A stretch of 64,000 bases of DNA from Mytilus trossulus (taxonomy: Eukaryota; Mollusca; Bivalvia; Mytilida; Mytilidae): assembly GCF_036588685.1 (NCBI RefSeq), contig NW_026963312.1, positions 124,001 through 188,000 of the forward strand, read 5' to 3'. Numbering within the stretch: the first letter of the stretch is position 1; each line of letters opens with the position of its first letter. The position numbers and the translations under genes are program-made. Shown here piece after piece: positions 11,842 to 26,800 of this stretch. Below the pieces are notes generated by a model. The model was given only the letters and a program-made list of their open reading frames with translations, was not told where the DNA came from and made no database searches.

Positions 11842-14800
11842 CTACAACAATACAATACAATACAATGTGATACATGTGAAACAAGAGGTAAATTACAAAA
11901 TACAATTACATACAATTAAATAAATAAATAAAACAACTTAGATATTAAATGTGTAGAAAATTACTTGACTAAACATATATATTATAAGTAAGCTAACCAA
12001 ACTAGCAACTTGATTCATTGATCATTGTAATATATTAAACGATTCGTTAGGTAAAAGAAGAATTATCATTAAGTTGCCCCAGTGGCCTCAAACACACACT
12101 TTAAGCAGTTTATGTTATTAATTTTAAATTTATTTATTCAAAATAAGTACAATACAACGGTCCAGTTTACTTATTGTTTCTTTTGTAGGGGATATAGTTA
12201 CGGAACTTACCGGAATTGTTTCTCTGCCTTCTATCGGTGACATATTTTTTTGGTTTCCTATTGTCAATCTTGATATCCAAAATGCACAGTTAACGTGAGC
12301 CCATTGAGTATCATCGCTAATAAAAGTTTGAAAAATAAAAGAATAAGTCACGAGCATTACTTTATTAGCGTATACGTCGTAAGAATGGTGAGCAGATAAG
12401 TTTTAAAGCCAATGATCCTGTAATTTCAGATTCATTTGTACGAGTTGTTTACCATAGGAAGAACATAAATTGTCAGTATCAAAGGTGAGTAGAAGGAGCA
12501 CATTTATCTTTTCGTAATGTATAATATCTGTATGTGTTTTTTCAAACTTTTAACTACAATTTAATAATTTATTAAGCTAAACCTTTGTTATATTAAGGGT
12601 TTTTTCAATACAAATTTGTTTAGCGCCTCTATCTCGCTTTTAAAAAGTCATGATTTTCAGGGACAGTAGCTAGTCTAAAACCGATTACAATTGTATTAAC
12701 CTTGAACTTCACAACCGACTAAGTTGTAGCTCGTATTATATTTGATTATATATATAATAAGATCCAATCCCAAGTGAGGTTCTTCAGTTAACATCTGAAA
12801 ACCTTAATTGACCGACGGACTGGTAAACACTGTGTGTACTTTTCCGTCGTAGCGTAGAGTAGTAATTATACACAGGTAATTGTCACAACACGAACAGACA
12901 AAACGTCATGAGAGATTGAGACCCCAAGAAATGCACAATGCAATAATAATTATGGAACGTTCGTCATTGAAAAACTGTAAATATAACAGACGACTGAAGT
13001 TATGACGAATACTGTATAATTATTAAGAACTATGCGCTTGAGATCTTTAAAAGATAGAAGGTATTTCCAACAATATAAGTTGGAATAATGCGAACACAAT
13101 AACGAATAATGGTGTGTGCTCATTAAACTTTTGTTCCAAAGACGTTGTTCAAATTATTTTGTCCGGACATTTATAAGAAGTGAATCCATTTTTTTTTCTC
13201 TTAACCAAAAGTGTACAAAGCTTAACTTAAGATTTATTACAAAATTTTTTTTTCAATCATGGCAATTATACATTACATGTATTCCGGCAAATATTTAAAG
13301 TTTTCTGTTTAGTTTGTTTTAACATGATTAGTTTAGACCAAATGGTTATTGTGAGCGAAATACACTTTATAGTCCTTAATTATTATGTTGATAGAGGCAA
13401 AGAATATTCCTTGCTTATGTAATAATGGATGATATTTCATTTTCTAATATAAAATTGTATACCTCATCATCATCATCGCACCACCGTATTGTGGACACAG
13501 CAAACACTTTGGTTCGACACCTGCTACACATACTTCGCAAAACCAGTCTCCTTCCGGAATTACTCGAACCCCATAACATGCCTACACAATAATTATATCA
13601 TATGTAAGAAATCAAAATGATAAAATAGTTGATAATGAAAACATTTGTAAATATAATAACAAGCAAAAGAATAACGTTGAAAATTTGAAAAACTTTATTT
13701 AACATTCATAAAATAATGCAATATGTCAATTTATTTTTAAGAGAATAATAGAAGTTAAACCGATTTTAAACGAAATAAATGAAAAGCAATAACATTCGAT
13801 TAAATCTACTAACTTACTTTAAACATAGACAACTACAAATTGTAGATTTCGAAAAAGCGATCACTAATGAGCAAACGACACTAGAATATACAGTAAAATT
13901 CATCGTGACATAAATACAAAAACCGTTTCAATCTCGAAACAAAACAGGACGCATCAAATTAGGCACTTATTAAAAAAGTAATAAGACTGAGAGCACACTA
14001 AGAATCTTTAAAAAAAAATATTTGAATATATATACAAATATATCTAACATACACAAGATAATTGTATAATTTATCTGAATTTGTTTCATTTATGTGCCCA
14101 ACATAAAAGTAAGAAGATGTGGTATAATTGCCAATGAAACAACTCTAAACTAAACACCAAATGACATGGAAGTTAACAGACAGCGATATGTCAATGTACG
14201 GTCTTCAACAATAAGCAAAAACAAAAACCCATAATGCATGTGAAACAATAAAAACGAGAAAACTAATGGCTTGATCTATGTACAAAATAATGAACGAAAC
14301 ACAAATATGATGTACAGCAACAAACGACAACCACTTTTAAAATTACAGGATCTTGACTTGGAATAGGAACATACAAAATGTGGCGGGGTTAAACTATTTT
14401 GAAAACTCCAACCCTCTCCCAACCTGGGACAATGGTGTAAAAATACAACATAAAAACAAACTAAAAAACAAACTGAAAATGGTTTAACTCATCAGATTGA
14501 TACACAGGAGAAATATATCTAACAAAAAAAACAAAAAAAAAACGGACGTGGCAGTGTACTTATACATCCCAATAACAAAAAAGACAACACGTACAGTAAT
14601 GAAAGAAATCGCAGTAACTGACAACTAGTTCAAAACCAATAACAACTAATAACAAAATCATGTATCTAAGACTTAAATATCAGTAAGTACACATCCAACA
14701 TCCAATGGATTTAGTATAAAGACGCCATTAACAGGTAGAGTTAAACTTGACCTTGAGCAATGCTACATTTTTTGTAAGATACACGTATCGACATTGAAGA

Positions 14801-17800
14801 ATGTAAATGTGTTATATTTTTTGTAAGTTATTATAGCAAGAATAAGAAAACAGAGTTTTACTCTTGATGAGACTGTCGTACAAAGTGAGAGATTTAGCGC
14901 TATAAAACCAGTTTAGTCCACCACTCTCTACATTTGAAAGTTCCTGTACCAAGTCAGGAATATGACAGTGCTTGTCCATTCGTTTTTTTTTATATGTTTT
15001 GTCATTTGATTTTGCAATTTGATTAGGGACTTTCCGATTTGATTTTCCTCTGAGGTCAGTATTTTTGTGATTTTACTTTTAGCTCCTTTCTATTTAAGAA
15101 TACAATGTAAACACCAGATAAAAGTTGACGCAACTAACAATTGTACATGTGAGTTGAATGATCAATCTTATATTTTACATACCTGATGAACACATAAATT
15201 GCAGCCGTCGCAAAATATCATTCGATCTTTGTGTGTTTCTGTGCCCTGAAAGTGAAAGAGTTTTCAACTGTTGAACATTTTAGATAAATCACATTTTGTA
15301 TATCAAGCGGTAATTTATGTTTGTTTATACGACGACAGTTTTAATGAATCAATGTTCGAAAAAAGAAATAGGACAATGAATTAGTGTCTTTTGTTAAAAT
15401 AAATGTGTGTGTTATAAATATCAAATAACCGTTATAGTATTAATTGAACTCAATGGTATATTTTCCAGTCGTTCCGATTGTTGGTACAGTCGAGCATTTT
15501 ATTTTGTCATTTATTTTTCATGGTCTTCCCCTCTGTGAATTTTCATTGATGTTTAGTATTTCTGTTCTTACATATCTAATTCTTTTCTTATTCTCAGCTT
15601 AACTGCACTGAATTTCTTATTTTGCTTTGAATAAACCAATCCTCATTAAAAAAAAACTTTTATCTGAATTGAAATGGTGTGCATAGAAAATCAGTTATAA
15701 CATTAATTCCTGAAAAGTAACTAATAGCGGTTGCGAGGGCCGAGTGGTCTTAGTAGTCGAACTATATCTGTAGCCTGTCAGCACTGAAGTTGTAAGTTCG
15801 AATCCCGCTCTTTGTAGAAGCACTTCAATCTTAATTAACTAGAGCTGTCAGTTCTCCTCACTACTGTCATTGGATACTTAAAAATTCCAAAGATCTTTTA
15901 GAGTACATACAATCTAACTCTCTTTCATCTTGTAACAGTATTAAAACATTTGACTTTTCTACTCTTTACACAAGTATTCCACATTCCAAACTAAATTAAA
16001 AGAGTTGGTATTACTTTGCTTCATAAAAAAGAATGGCCAACGTAGATATAAGCATCTCGTCTTAGGGAGAGATAAATCCTACTTTGTAAAGAATCACTCT
16101 GATTCAAACAAAAAATTCTCTGAAACCGATATTATCAAGATGCTTGATTTTTTGATTGACAACATATTTGTTACGTTCGGAGGACGTGTTTTTCAACAGA
16201 CTGTCGGCATCCCAATGGGAACAAACTGTGTCCCTCTACTTGCTGACTTGTTTCTTTACTATTATGAGGCTGACTTCATGCAGGAACTTCTTAGGAAGAA
16301 AGAGCAATATCCTTTAACTCTACTTTCCGCTATATTGATGACGTTCTTTCACTAAACAATTCAAAATTTGGTGACTATGTGGATCGCATCTATCCCATAG
16401 AATTGGAAATAGAGGATACTACAGATACAGTTAAGTCGGCTTTATATCTTGACTTACATCTAGAAATTGACAATGAGGGTCGGTTGAAGACAAAACTTTA
16501 CGACAAAAGATATGATTTCAGCTTTCCAATTGTGAACTTTCCATTTCTTAGTAGCAACATTCCAGCAGCACCCGCATACGGGGTATATATCTCTCATTTG
16601 ATACGATATTCCCGTGCTTGCATTTCCTATCATGATTTTCTTGATAGAGGGTTACTGCTAACAAGGAAGCTATTAAACCAAGAGTTCCCAATGGTGAAGT
16701 TGAAATCATCCCTTCGTAAATTTTACGGACGACATCACGAGTTGGTTGACCGTTATGGAATAACCGTTTCACAAATGATATCGAATATGTTCCTTACGTC
16801 GTAACTACAATCCCCTTCCCTTTCATGAATTTGACCTACCGAATTAGACTATTTACCGGATTTGTAATCACATAAGCAACACGGCGGGTGCCGCATGTGG
16901 AGCAGGATCTGCTTACCCTTCCGGAGCACCTGAGATCACCCCTTTGTTTTTCTGTTTGTCTTTTTCATTTTTAGCCATGGCGTTGTCAGTTTGTTTTTGA
17001 TTTATGAGTTTGACTGTCCCTTGGTATCTTTTACTGTTTGTTTCTCTCCAGACACACTGGCTACCTCCGCAAACCACAACTGACCGTCACGAAATATCAC
17101 AAAATTGTTGAAACTGGCGTTAAATACCAATCAACCAATTACTCAATGTAAACTTATACAGAGAAAAATGTTAAGGAAATTACATCAAGTGAAAGGAGTA
17201 GGTCCGGTAAGGACCGATTTTGGCCTCAAATTTCAGGTTCATCTGACGAAAGATTTTGACCAGTTTTAAACACTTAAGTGTCTATTTCATTAGATTCAAC
17301 TAGTTTATGTGAAAGACTTCACACAAGAGGACACTCGAGTAGATCCATGTGTTCGTGGATAGGTTTTTGTTTCCTGTTAAATTGTTCCTTTTGTAAGTTT
17401 TGGATTCTCATAAATTCTATGTATAACTTTTGGACTAGTTTGATTTCTGTAATTTATTCTTACATACTTTTGATTTTTTAACCCTGTCTGCGCTCATTGC
17501 CTATGTAAAATTTAAAATTGTTTATAATCCAGGTACTTTTGATAACTATTGTATGCACATTGAACGACAAATTTATGTGACGTATATAATTTTTCTGACG
17601 TCAGACACTCAAATCAATCCATGTGTTCGTAGATAGTAGATGTTGTTGTGTCCTGTTAAATTGTTATACGATGATGACTGATGTTCCCATATTTTGACTA
17701 TTTTATTGATTGTGACTGTTTATTTAACGCATCATGTAAATGTAACGGAATTTGATGAGACTGTTATTAAAGTGAGAGGGTTAGCGCTATAGAACCAGGT

Positions 17801-20800
17801 TTAATCCACCATTTTCTACATTTGAAAATGCCTGTACCAAGTCAGGAATATGACAGTTCTTGACCATTCGTTTTTGATGCGTTTTGTTTGATTTTGCCAT
17901 GTGATTATGGACTTTCCAAATTGATTTTCCTCTGAGTTCAGTATTTTTGTGATTTTACTCTTTAGTCTTTGAAAACGATTCGATTCAAGCTCAAATATGA
18001 AAAATCTACCAAATATGCCGAAAAAAGTCGTTTTTCAGATGGTTTTTGCCAAAAATGAAAGTGGCCGCATCCGTGTTCATCCTCAACCTTTACTTATGTT
18101 ATGTATTATCATCAAATACAACTTACATTTCAATATTAAGGATGAACACGAATGCGGCCACTTTCGTTTTACACGGAAATCGTCTAAATTTAACTAAAAT
18201 GCTAGAATTGTGAAGATTTCATTAATTTAACATGACTTAATGGTGCTAGTACCCGACATATAAGCATTGTATTGTCAAAAACAGCCCATATTTATGCAGC
18301 AGAAGCATTATCTAGCCAATAAATAACTAAAAGTTTTAATTTTAACAATTTTGTAAAACTTCTATATTTTGGGGCCAAACAGGGGTCTTACTGGACCTAC
18401 CCCTTTAAGCGGTTGTAATAATTCCATATTTCTGTTCCAAACTATATATATTATTTATCCAAAAGGATTCAGTTCTTTGGTATTGACACGGTTCAATATA
18501 TTTCTTTTTTTTAGTTAGGGAGATTCTATGTGTTAAATTAAGTTATATTATTTATAAATATAAAACTGGCAAGAACAGTAAAAAAACGAGTTCTTGTTTT
18601 GAATTTAGATGTGTGGTTAATATATGCACGTCAAATACTTTGGCGGTTTAATTTGTGAAGTTTCTTTATACTAAATAAATAATTGTTGAGCTCTCGGTTC
18701 ATTGAATGGGCACACAGTAACTACAACGTACATTTTGCAGTTTATTGCCTGTGTATATAATGCCCAACGTAGATCTAGACCACGATATAAGAAGTGCGGA
18801 AGAATCTGAAGGCACTATAAACGACTAATTTACAGATGTTGCTGTTTCTTTTTTTTTCAACTGTCTTGAACAACGCATAATTGCGTACTAAATTATAATC
18901 CTGGTACATTTGATAACTATTGAGCAACAACATACTAACATTATTCACAATTTTGTTAGTCAGTATATTTGCGAGAAGCTTTTTGACTTGATGCAACATA
19001 GCTGTGGTCTGCAAAATTACGACACACTGACCTTAAATGACAGTAACAGCAAGTTAGCTTAGTTAGATGCTGTCACTTATAATATGATTACAGAACAGAA
19101 GGAAGCAACAATAAAGCGTAACAAAATATTTAAGATAGCCGTCAATACGACAGTTCATGACAAAATTGTGTTTAGGTGATTGTGATGTGTTTGTACATCT
19201 TACTTTACTGAACATTCTTGCTGCTTACAATTATCTCTATCTATAATGAACTTGTCCGTGTAGTTTCAGTGGAAAATGTTAGTAAAAATTTACAAATTTT
19301 ATGAAAATTGTTAAAAATTGATTATAAAGGACAGTAACTTCTTAAGGAGTCAATTGACTATTTTGGTCATTTTGACTTATTTTTTAGTCTTAAATTGCTG
19401 TACATTATTGCTGTTTACAGTTTATCTCTATCTATAATAATATTCGAGATAATAACCCAAAACAGCAAAATTTCCTTAAAATGACCAATTTAGGGGCAGC
19501 AACCTAACAACGAGTTTTTTTAGTTATAAGCCAAAAACTGCATTTTACCCCTATGTTCTATTTTTAGCCGTAGCGGCCATCCTGGTTGGTTTGCCCGGTC
19601 ACAAAACACAATTTTTACACTAGATAGCCTAATAATGATTCTGGCCAAGTTTGGTTTAATTTGACCCAGTAGTTTCAGAGGAGAAGATTTGGTAGCACTC
19701 CACAGTTAGGTGTGTAGTTTCGCATTTTGGCCCCTGTGGATTTTTTAAATATGAGAGCAAGTGTGCAATAAAATTCATTTTTGGATAGCTGAGTATTGAA
19801 ATAGCCTTTGTATTGGGTTTATATGAACATCAAGGTTATGTAATGTATGTAAGATAGGCTGTTTTCTGTATGACAGTCCGTATTTGCATGTCCATACCAT
19901 ACATTGGTCCGGCAATTATTGTAATGTTTTTTTCCAACTTTTTATCGCACGAACTTTGTGATTGGATTAAACGAAAAAATGAGGCGAAAGACACCCATTT
20001 TTTATTTGATCATTAGGAAGATTTAAGAAAACAGTTTCTAAAAAGGTATCACTCAATGGCATTGGAATTCTAGTTTGATCCAAATTTTGGGGGGATATAT
20101 GACATGTTCACCCCCTTTTTGGCTATATTTTATGGTAAATAAATACAGAATGTTGCCATGGATACACATAAAAGGAATTAATTTTCACCCTTTTAACTTT
20201 TAAAAGTTGAATCTATGGAATCTACTGATTACATACATATGCACATGTACAACACAAACAGTTAGGTTGATGTATTAGAAATCCAGAAATAGGAGTTGAT
20301 AAAACATTTTGGGGCTCATTTTTAATTTTATTTTCTAACTGTGGAGTGCTACCTTATGGCACATCAGAAAGCACAGAAATGCACTTTTTAAGTTAAAATT
20401 GACCACAAATCTTTAGTCTTTTATGTTCTTGTTTTAGTTCTGAAGGTAAAAAAACTGCTAGGAATGCAATTTATGTTAATTTTATTGTTTCCTGTCCTTA
20501 GCAACCAAATATACACATTTTGACACTTAGACATGTTGCGGTCTTAAATTTGTACTCCGTAAGCTTTGCCCTTGTAGCCAAAGATTGCGCTTTATATGAT
20601 ATTCTCAGAATGTATCGCTTTATATTTTTGAATGCGAATAAGTCAAATAAACATTTTTAGCAGGATTTTATATCATAATTTGGCATTAATTAAATTTAAT
20701 GATGTCAGTACTGTTAGAAATGTATACCCTGCTTGAGAGCTTCTAAACCAAGGTAAGGTATGCTATTAACAGCAAAAATGACCTATGAGTGCTTTCAATC

Positions 20801-23800
20801 ACCTTAAACTTGTACAATTTGTCCCCTTTAAAGGTAATTCTATAATTTCAAATAAAAAAAGGGAAAAGTTTTAGAAATTTGCCCCCAAAATGAGACAGAC
20901 TTGTAGTTTTTCACTATGATCCAGCATTTATTTTTAAATCACTTTTTGTCGCGTTTTAACACCAACTGCTAACCTTCATAAAATCTTTATTACTGAACCA
21001 ATTTTAAAAAACTAAGTTACCATTTTCATCGTAACAACTAGTAGAACACAGAAAACATAAAAAAAATTGAGACAGGAGGGGAAAATTTCACCTTAAGGTA
21101 GCACTCCACAGTTAGGTGTGTAGTTTCGCATTTTGGCCCCTGCGGATTTTTTAAATATGAGAGCAAGTGTGCAATAAAATTCATTTTTGGATAGCTGAGT
21201 ATTAAAATAGCCTTTGTATTGGGTTTATATGAACATCAAGGTTATGTAATATATGTAATATAGGCTGTTTTCTGTATGACAGTCCGTATTTGCATGTCCA
21301 TACCATACATGGGTCCGGCAATTATTGTAATGTTTTTTCCAACTTTTTATCGCACGAACTTTGTGATTGGATTTAACGAAAAAATGAGGCGAAAGACACC
21401 CATTTTTTATTTGATCATTAGGAAGATTTAAGAAAACAGATTCTAAAAAGGTATCACTCAATGGCATTGAAATTCTAGTTTGATCCAAATTTTGGGGGGA
21501 TATATGACATGTTCACCCCCCTTTTTGCTATATTTTATGGTAAATAAATACAGAATGTTGCCATGGATACACATAAAAGGAATTAATTTTCACCCTTTTA
21601 ACTTTTAAAAGTTGAATCTATGGAATCTACTGATGTGCACATGTACAACACAAACAGTTAGGTTGATGTATTAGAAATCCAGAAATAGGAGATGATAAAA
21701 CATTTTGGGGCTCATTTTTAATTTTATTTTCTAACTGTGGAGTGCTACCTTATGGCACATCAGAAAGCACAGAAATGCACTTTTTAAGTTAAAATTGACC
21801 ACAAATCTTTAGTCTTTTATGTTCTTGTTTTAGTTCTGAAGGTAAAAAAACTGCTAGGAATGCAATTTATGTTAATTTTATTGTTTACTGTCCTTAGCAA
21901 CCAAATATACACATTTTGACACTTTTGACACTGTGGAGTGCTACCTTTTGTAAAAGTTAACGACGCCGGACGACGGACGCCAGACGCCGGACGCCAAGTG
22001 ATGAGAAAAGCTCACTTGGCCTTTTAGGCCAGGTGAGCTAAAAAATAGAAAAAATGGATGGAAATGAAATCTGTCAAAAGTATAGATTTAAAATTATAGC
22101 ATCTGATGTTAAATTTTGAAAACCTGTAAAAACTTATACAGATGTTCTGTAAGTAATACATGCACTTATATTTGCTATTTGTTGTATAAAAATTCATCAT
22201 AGAAACCATACCATTCTATTGATTTACATTAGGTTAAAATTTTTGAATAAGAGAGAATAACATAATTAACTCATAATTTATAGTTCAATTACTTTCTATG
22301 ATTTTGCAACTTTTAACGTTCAATGCGTTTAAGGTTAAGTTAAAGTAAGGCAACATAACAGTCAATGCATGTCAAAACTTACCATTCCTTTTGCCGAAAA
22401 TTTAACATACTTGCATATTAAAGCGCACTTATTCCCAGAAGTTTAGACGTATTAAACTGCTACTTCTGATCGGAGCCACAGGGGAAAGTATGTCCTCTAA
22501 TTTTAATTTCAGTTATTTTTTTATTTTATGGTAACCTTACCCAAGTCGTTAAGTTTATATTTGATACAAAACTTCCCAAATGTTTTGCTGATTGAGAAAG
22601 TTTTAGTTCTGCATTTTTAGGTACTATTTTGTGTAAATATGTACTAAGTATGTTTTTTTTAATACCAAGCCGCATTAATGGTTATATACCTTGAAGAAGA
22701 ATAGATAATCAGAAGGAATGCAGACGAGCTCAGTAAATATTTGATTTTAGTGACTGAGGTGTTTGCTTCCGGTGTTTGTGCATATAAAGAGAATGTCAGA
22801 TTTAAGTTATTTAAACATTATAGTGAATGAGTTATGTACTATAAAGACATTTTTTTACAAGATCGCTTGTTGTGAGGTGTTTGTCGCCCAGTGCGACATG
22901 AAATGTTGTTAAATGTTTGATTTATAGGGATAATGATATTTGTAATTTTCATTAAGTATATTTTAGGAATCTATTTACTTTTATGAAACAGACAAGAGAA
23001 ATTGGATATAAATTAAATCTTCTAAAATTAAAATAATAATACATGCAATTTGGAAACTCATATGATAACAGTATTTTATAAGGAAAGACTCGCACAGTTT
23101 GTTCACTTTACTTGATGTTATGGAATGCAGTAATCTTTGCGCAGTTCGAAGATGATTATTATCACGCAGGATGATTTGAGTTACAGTTAGTTTGAACTGT
23201 TTTTATTTTTGTTACGCATGTTGACTTGTTTATCAATTAGTTTGAACTGTAGTTACATTTATGTATGACACTCAGGGTCACCTGAGTTGGTTAGTTTGAA
23301 TAGTTATCAAAGGTACCAGGATTATAATTTAATACCCCAGGAACGCGTTTCGTCTACATAAGACTCATCAGTGAAAGCATCAAAAAGTTGTGCCAAATAC
23401 AGCTAATATTATCTATTCCTGGGATAAGAAAATCCGTAGTTTTACGAAAAATTCAAAATTTTGCAAAAGTTAATTTATAAAAATAGACCATATAATTGAT
23501 ATTCATGTCAACACCGAAGTGCTGACTACTGGGCTGGTGATACCCTTGGGGACGAAACGTCAAACAGCAGTGGAATCGACCCAGTGGTATGAATAGTTAA
23601 CAAAGGTACAAGGATTATAAATTAAATCATCGTATAGTAATGTTCAATATACATTATTTCACCAGATCGTTTGGTGCAATGTTTAAAGTAGTCCTATGCT
23701 ACAATGTTGCTACTAGTTTGATATATATATATGTACGAATATAAATGTTTGTGATTTTTACTTTTTATTTATTTATAGTCACAACAGAAATCAAAGATTT

Positions 23801-26800
23801 ACCAGTTCATCTGATTTTTGGGTTGCCGTGTTTAATGGAATCATCAAAGCCAGTATCATGAAATACAGCATTGATTTGAGACATTTGAGTTTGATGCTTG
23901 TGTTTCATATGGTTTATAGTATTACTGCGTTTTTATCGATGGAATCATTCGATGGGGAAATAGTGTGTCTAATTTAAAATCTAATTTCCTTCGATAAAGT
24001 GTAATAATATTTTTTTTCTCAGTTTGGTAAAGAATTTGAATCAAGCCATCTTGACATTTGGTTCAAATTGTATTTACAATGGAGTATACGTTGCCCGCGC
24101 GGCCGGTGATACCGCGCGTGAGCTGATTTCGTCATATCAACAAAGTATCACAAATAAAATCGTTCTTGTTATTGTTCTAGCCTTCCGAAGGGATAAAAAA
24201 GAATAAAATTGATAAGTTCAAGAGTTAAATATAACTGCAATCCGTGCTTTTCAACATTTGTCCAATTTCCGTTAAACAAATTACATCATCAGTTAAAATT
24301 TGTTTATCTATATCAGATTGAAATAAGTTTTGCTGTGCATCCTTGACATGCTGTGTGGTTGGTTCAATTGCAGCTATATTTCGGAGTAGGAAGTCTTTCC
24401 TTTTTTCAAAATAAGCTATTTTTGAAAGGCATGCGCGAAATCACCGGACATTGGAGTAACTCTCAGAACAGGGGTTTCCCTTATTTTGCACACACAATAC
24501 ACAAAATCTTGAAGGTGAAACCATACAAACAATAGATTTTATGAAATAAAAGTATGTTATAAATGTGTTCACACAATATTTTGCAATTATTGGTTGTATC
24601 AGTTGACTGAAGTGAAGTCAAAAGTCTTAGGTGCTAGGAAAAACCAGACTGCACCGTCCTCCTTGGTTTCGTCGAAATAATTGCATTAGATTTTTATCTA
24701 ATGTTTACTAAGAAATATTATAGATTTGGACTAGTATGAAGAGGGATAATTTGAAATAACAGATGTTTTGTGATCATAAAGAAATATGCAATTGTAATTA
24801 AGCTAAGGTTGCAACTCCCTCGGGAAGGGTAAACTTTTAAGTCAAAAATGGGAAAAAAAAACATAGTAATAATAACTGAAGCAAGAATTGACGTTCATAG
24901 CCAACAAAACACAAAACATTTAAAGGCGCTATCATGATGGTAGCTCAGAAAACAACAATGTGAAAGAGAAGAAAATAAAAACAGACCTTAAGAATAGAGT
25001 CAGTTTTGAATGTGATTCGTCAATAATCATATATATTCCACAATATTTTCCAATTTCGGAAATGTGGAGTTAGATTTTAATACAATTATTTTGATTAGGT
25101 TTAAGACCCAGTCTCATTCAATGTCCTTATTGCATGTTGAGTTGAAATTAACACTTGTTAGCATATCATTTATACCTCAAATATAGGAAGTACAGCAAAA
25201 ATGTGTTATCAATAGTAACAAGAGGAGAAATCTAGTGTTAAGGGGTTTCATTTCATAAAATTGATTAAAATACATCGTGGCCGATTACGTTTTTAAAAGC
25301 TTTACAACGATAACATAAAAAAAATTCGTGCACTTTCCCCTACATTTCCTATGTCACAATGCTTATGTAATTACGTCGCAGTAAGACCCGATTGTTCAAG
25401 AACGTTATTTACATCGATTGAGCTATGGTCAACAGGTGTAACTAATTCATAAAAAAACCAAATAGAGATCGAAGTAAAAGTAGTACTGCTGGAAAGAAAT
25501 ATATATGTTTTTCAAAAGACTTCAAATTAAGAAGAATGATGAAGTAGTGTTTAAATATCGTTATGGATTAACTAAAACTACACAACTATTTTTTTCTTTT
25601 TCGTCAACAAGGAATAAGTTGAAATTAGGATACCGTGTCCGTGTGTGATACCTTTTCTCCCGGTATACAGCTATCTGGTGACTTAGCCAACACAAATCAA
25701 AGTCTGTCTTAAGGGATTTGTTACGTATGCAGCCAGGAATATGTTCATATTGAATCAGCATGCATTGTCCGAATATGATTGAACTAAACGTATAACAAAT
25801 CGCTTTGTCAAAACTTTTAGATAAAGAAATGCACAAGAAGGACTAATGATATGTACATAGAAATGGTTATGGACCCCACATGGAGATAACCGGTGTCACA
25901 ATCAGAATAATGTCAGACACAATAAAAGTGCTGATTTGTTTCAATATACCCGGGATATATATCTTACATATATACACATAATTAGTTCAATAATAATGTG
26001 TATATAAAAGTCTCCCTTTCCTATATAGCTTTCAATTTATAGTCAAACATTGAAATTTCAAATAGTTCAATCCAAAAAAATCCCCACAACTATTTTTGAT
26101 TTTAACTGTAAATCTGCTGCACCTCTTGATTGACAAATACAAATTGTTGTTGTTGTTACAAACATTGGCGAAACACTAGTATCATCTGTATATATTGAGC
26201 CTTTAAGGTGCTTTTTTTATCACTGATTAAGAAAGACTTTACAAAAACTTAGTAATCAAGATTTATCCCATGCAAAACCTGACGAAAATCTGCTTATGTC
26301 GAGAAAAATCATATTCTTACTTCTTTGCAAACATCACATAATGCATCTTCATCAACCTCCTTTGCATCTTGTCTTTCCTGAAGTTCACGACCTGAATGGA
26401 GTTTGAAAGAATTATGAAAAAACAGTTATTCGTTATGGTCATTTTGAACAAGGATGCATGCATATAATGTATTAAACTGAACAAAATTATCTAGATTTTG
26501 CAGTTCCTTTATCCTTAATTAAATATATTATACAGTTGTATATAAAAAAAGAAGACGTGGTATGATTTCCATTGAGACAACTATCCACAAAAGACCAAAA
26601 TGACACAAACATTAACAATTATAGGTCACCGTACGGCCTTTAACAACGAGCAAAGCCCATACCGCATATAGTCAGCTATAAAAGGCCCCGATAAGACAAT
26701 GTAAAACAATTCAAACGAGAAAACTAACGGCCTTCTTTATGTAAAAAAATGAACGGAAAACAAATATGTAACACATAAACAAACGACAACCACTGAGTAA

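Noticed and set aside
12130-12210. Read-through of PHD exon 9 as a terminal exon ending at 12130
   Set aside because: A strong donor follows ATTCCG, and the next exon at 11841-11674 continues the zinc-ligand pattern in phase.
15725-15830. Functional tRNA gene
   Set aside because: Internal promoter boxes are present but acceptor and anticodon arms do not pair convincingly; a SINE or tRNA relic is more likely.
21225-21488. 87-codon minus-strand frame
   Set aside because: It lies within the duplicated transposon and is broken in the sister copy (19820-20090).
24024-24206. 60-codon plus-strand frame with an Ala/Arg-rich patch
   Set aside because: No start context, splice partner or family resemblance; it lies inside a transposon-rich intron of the opposite strand.
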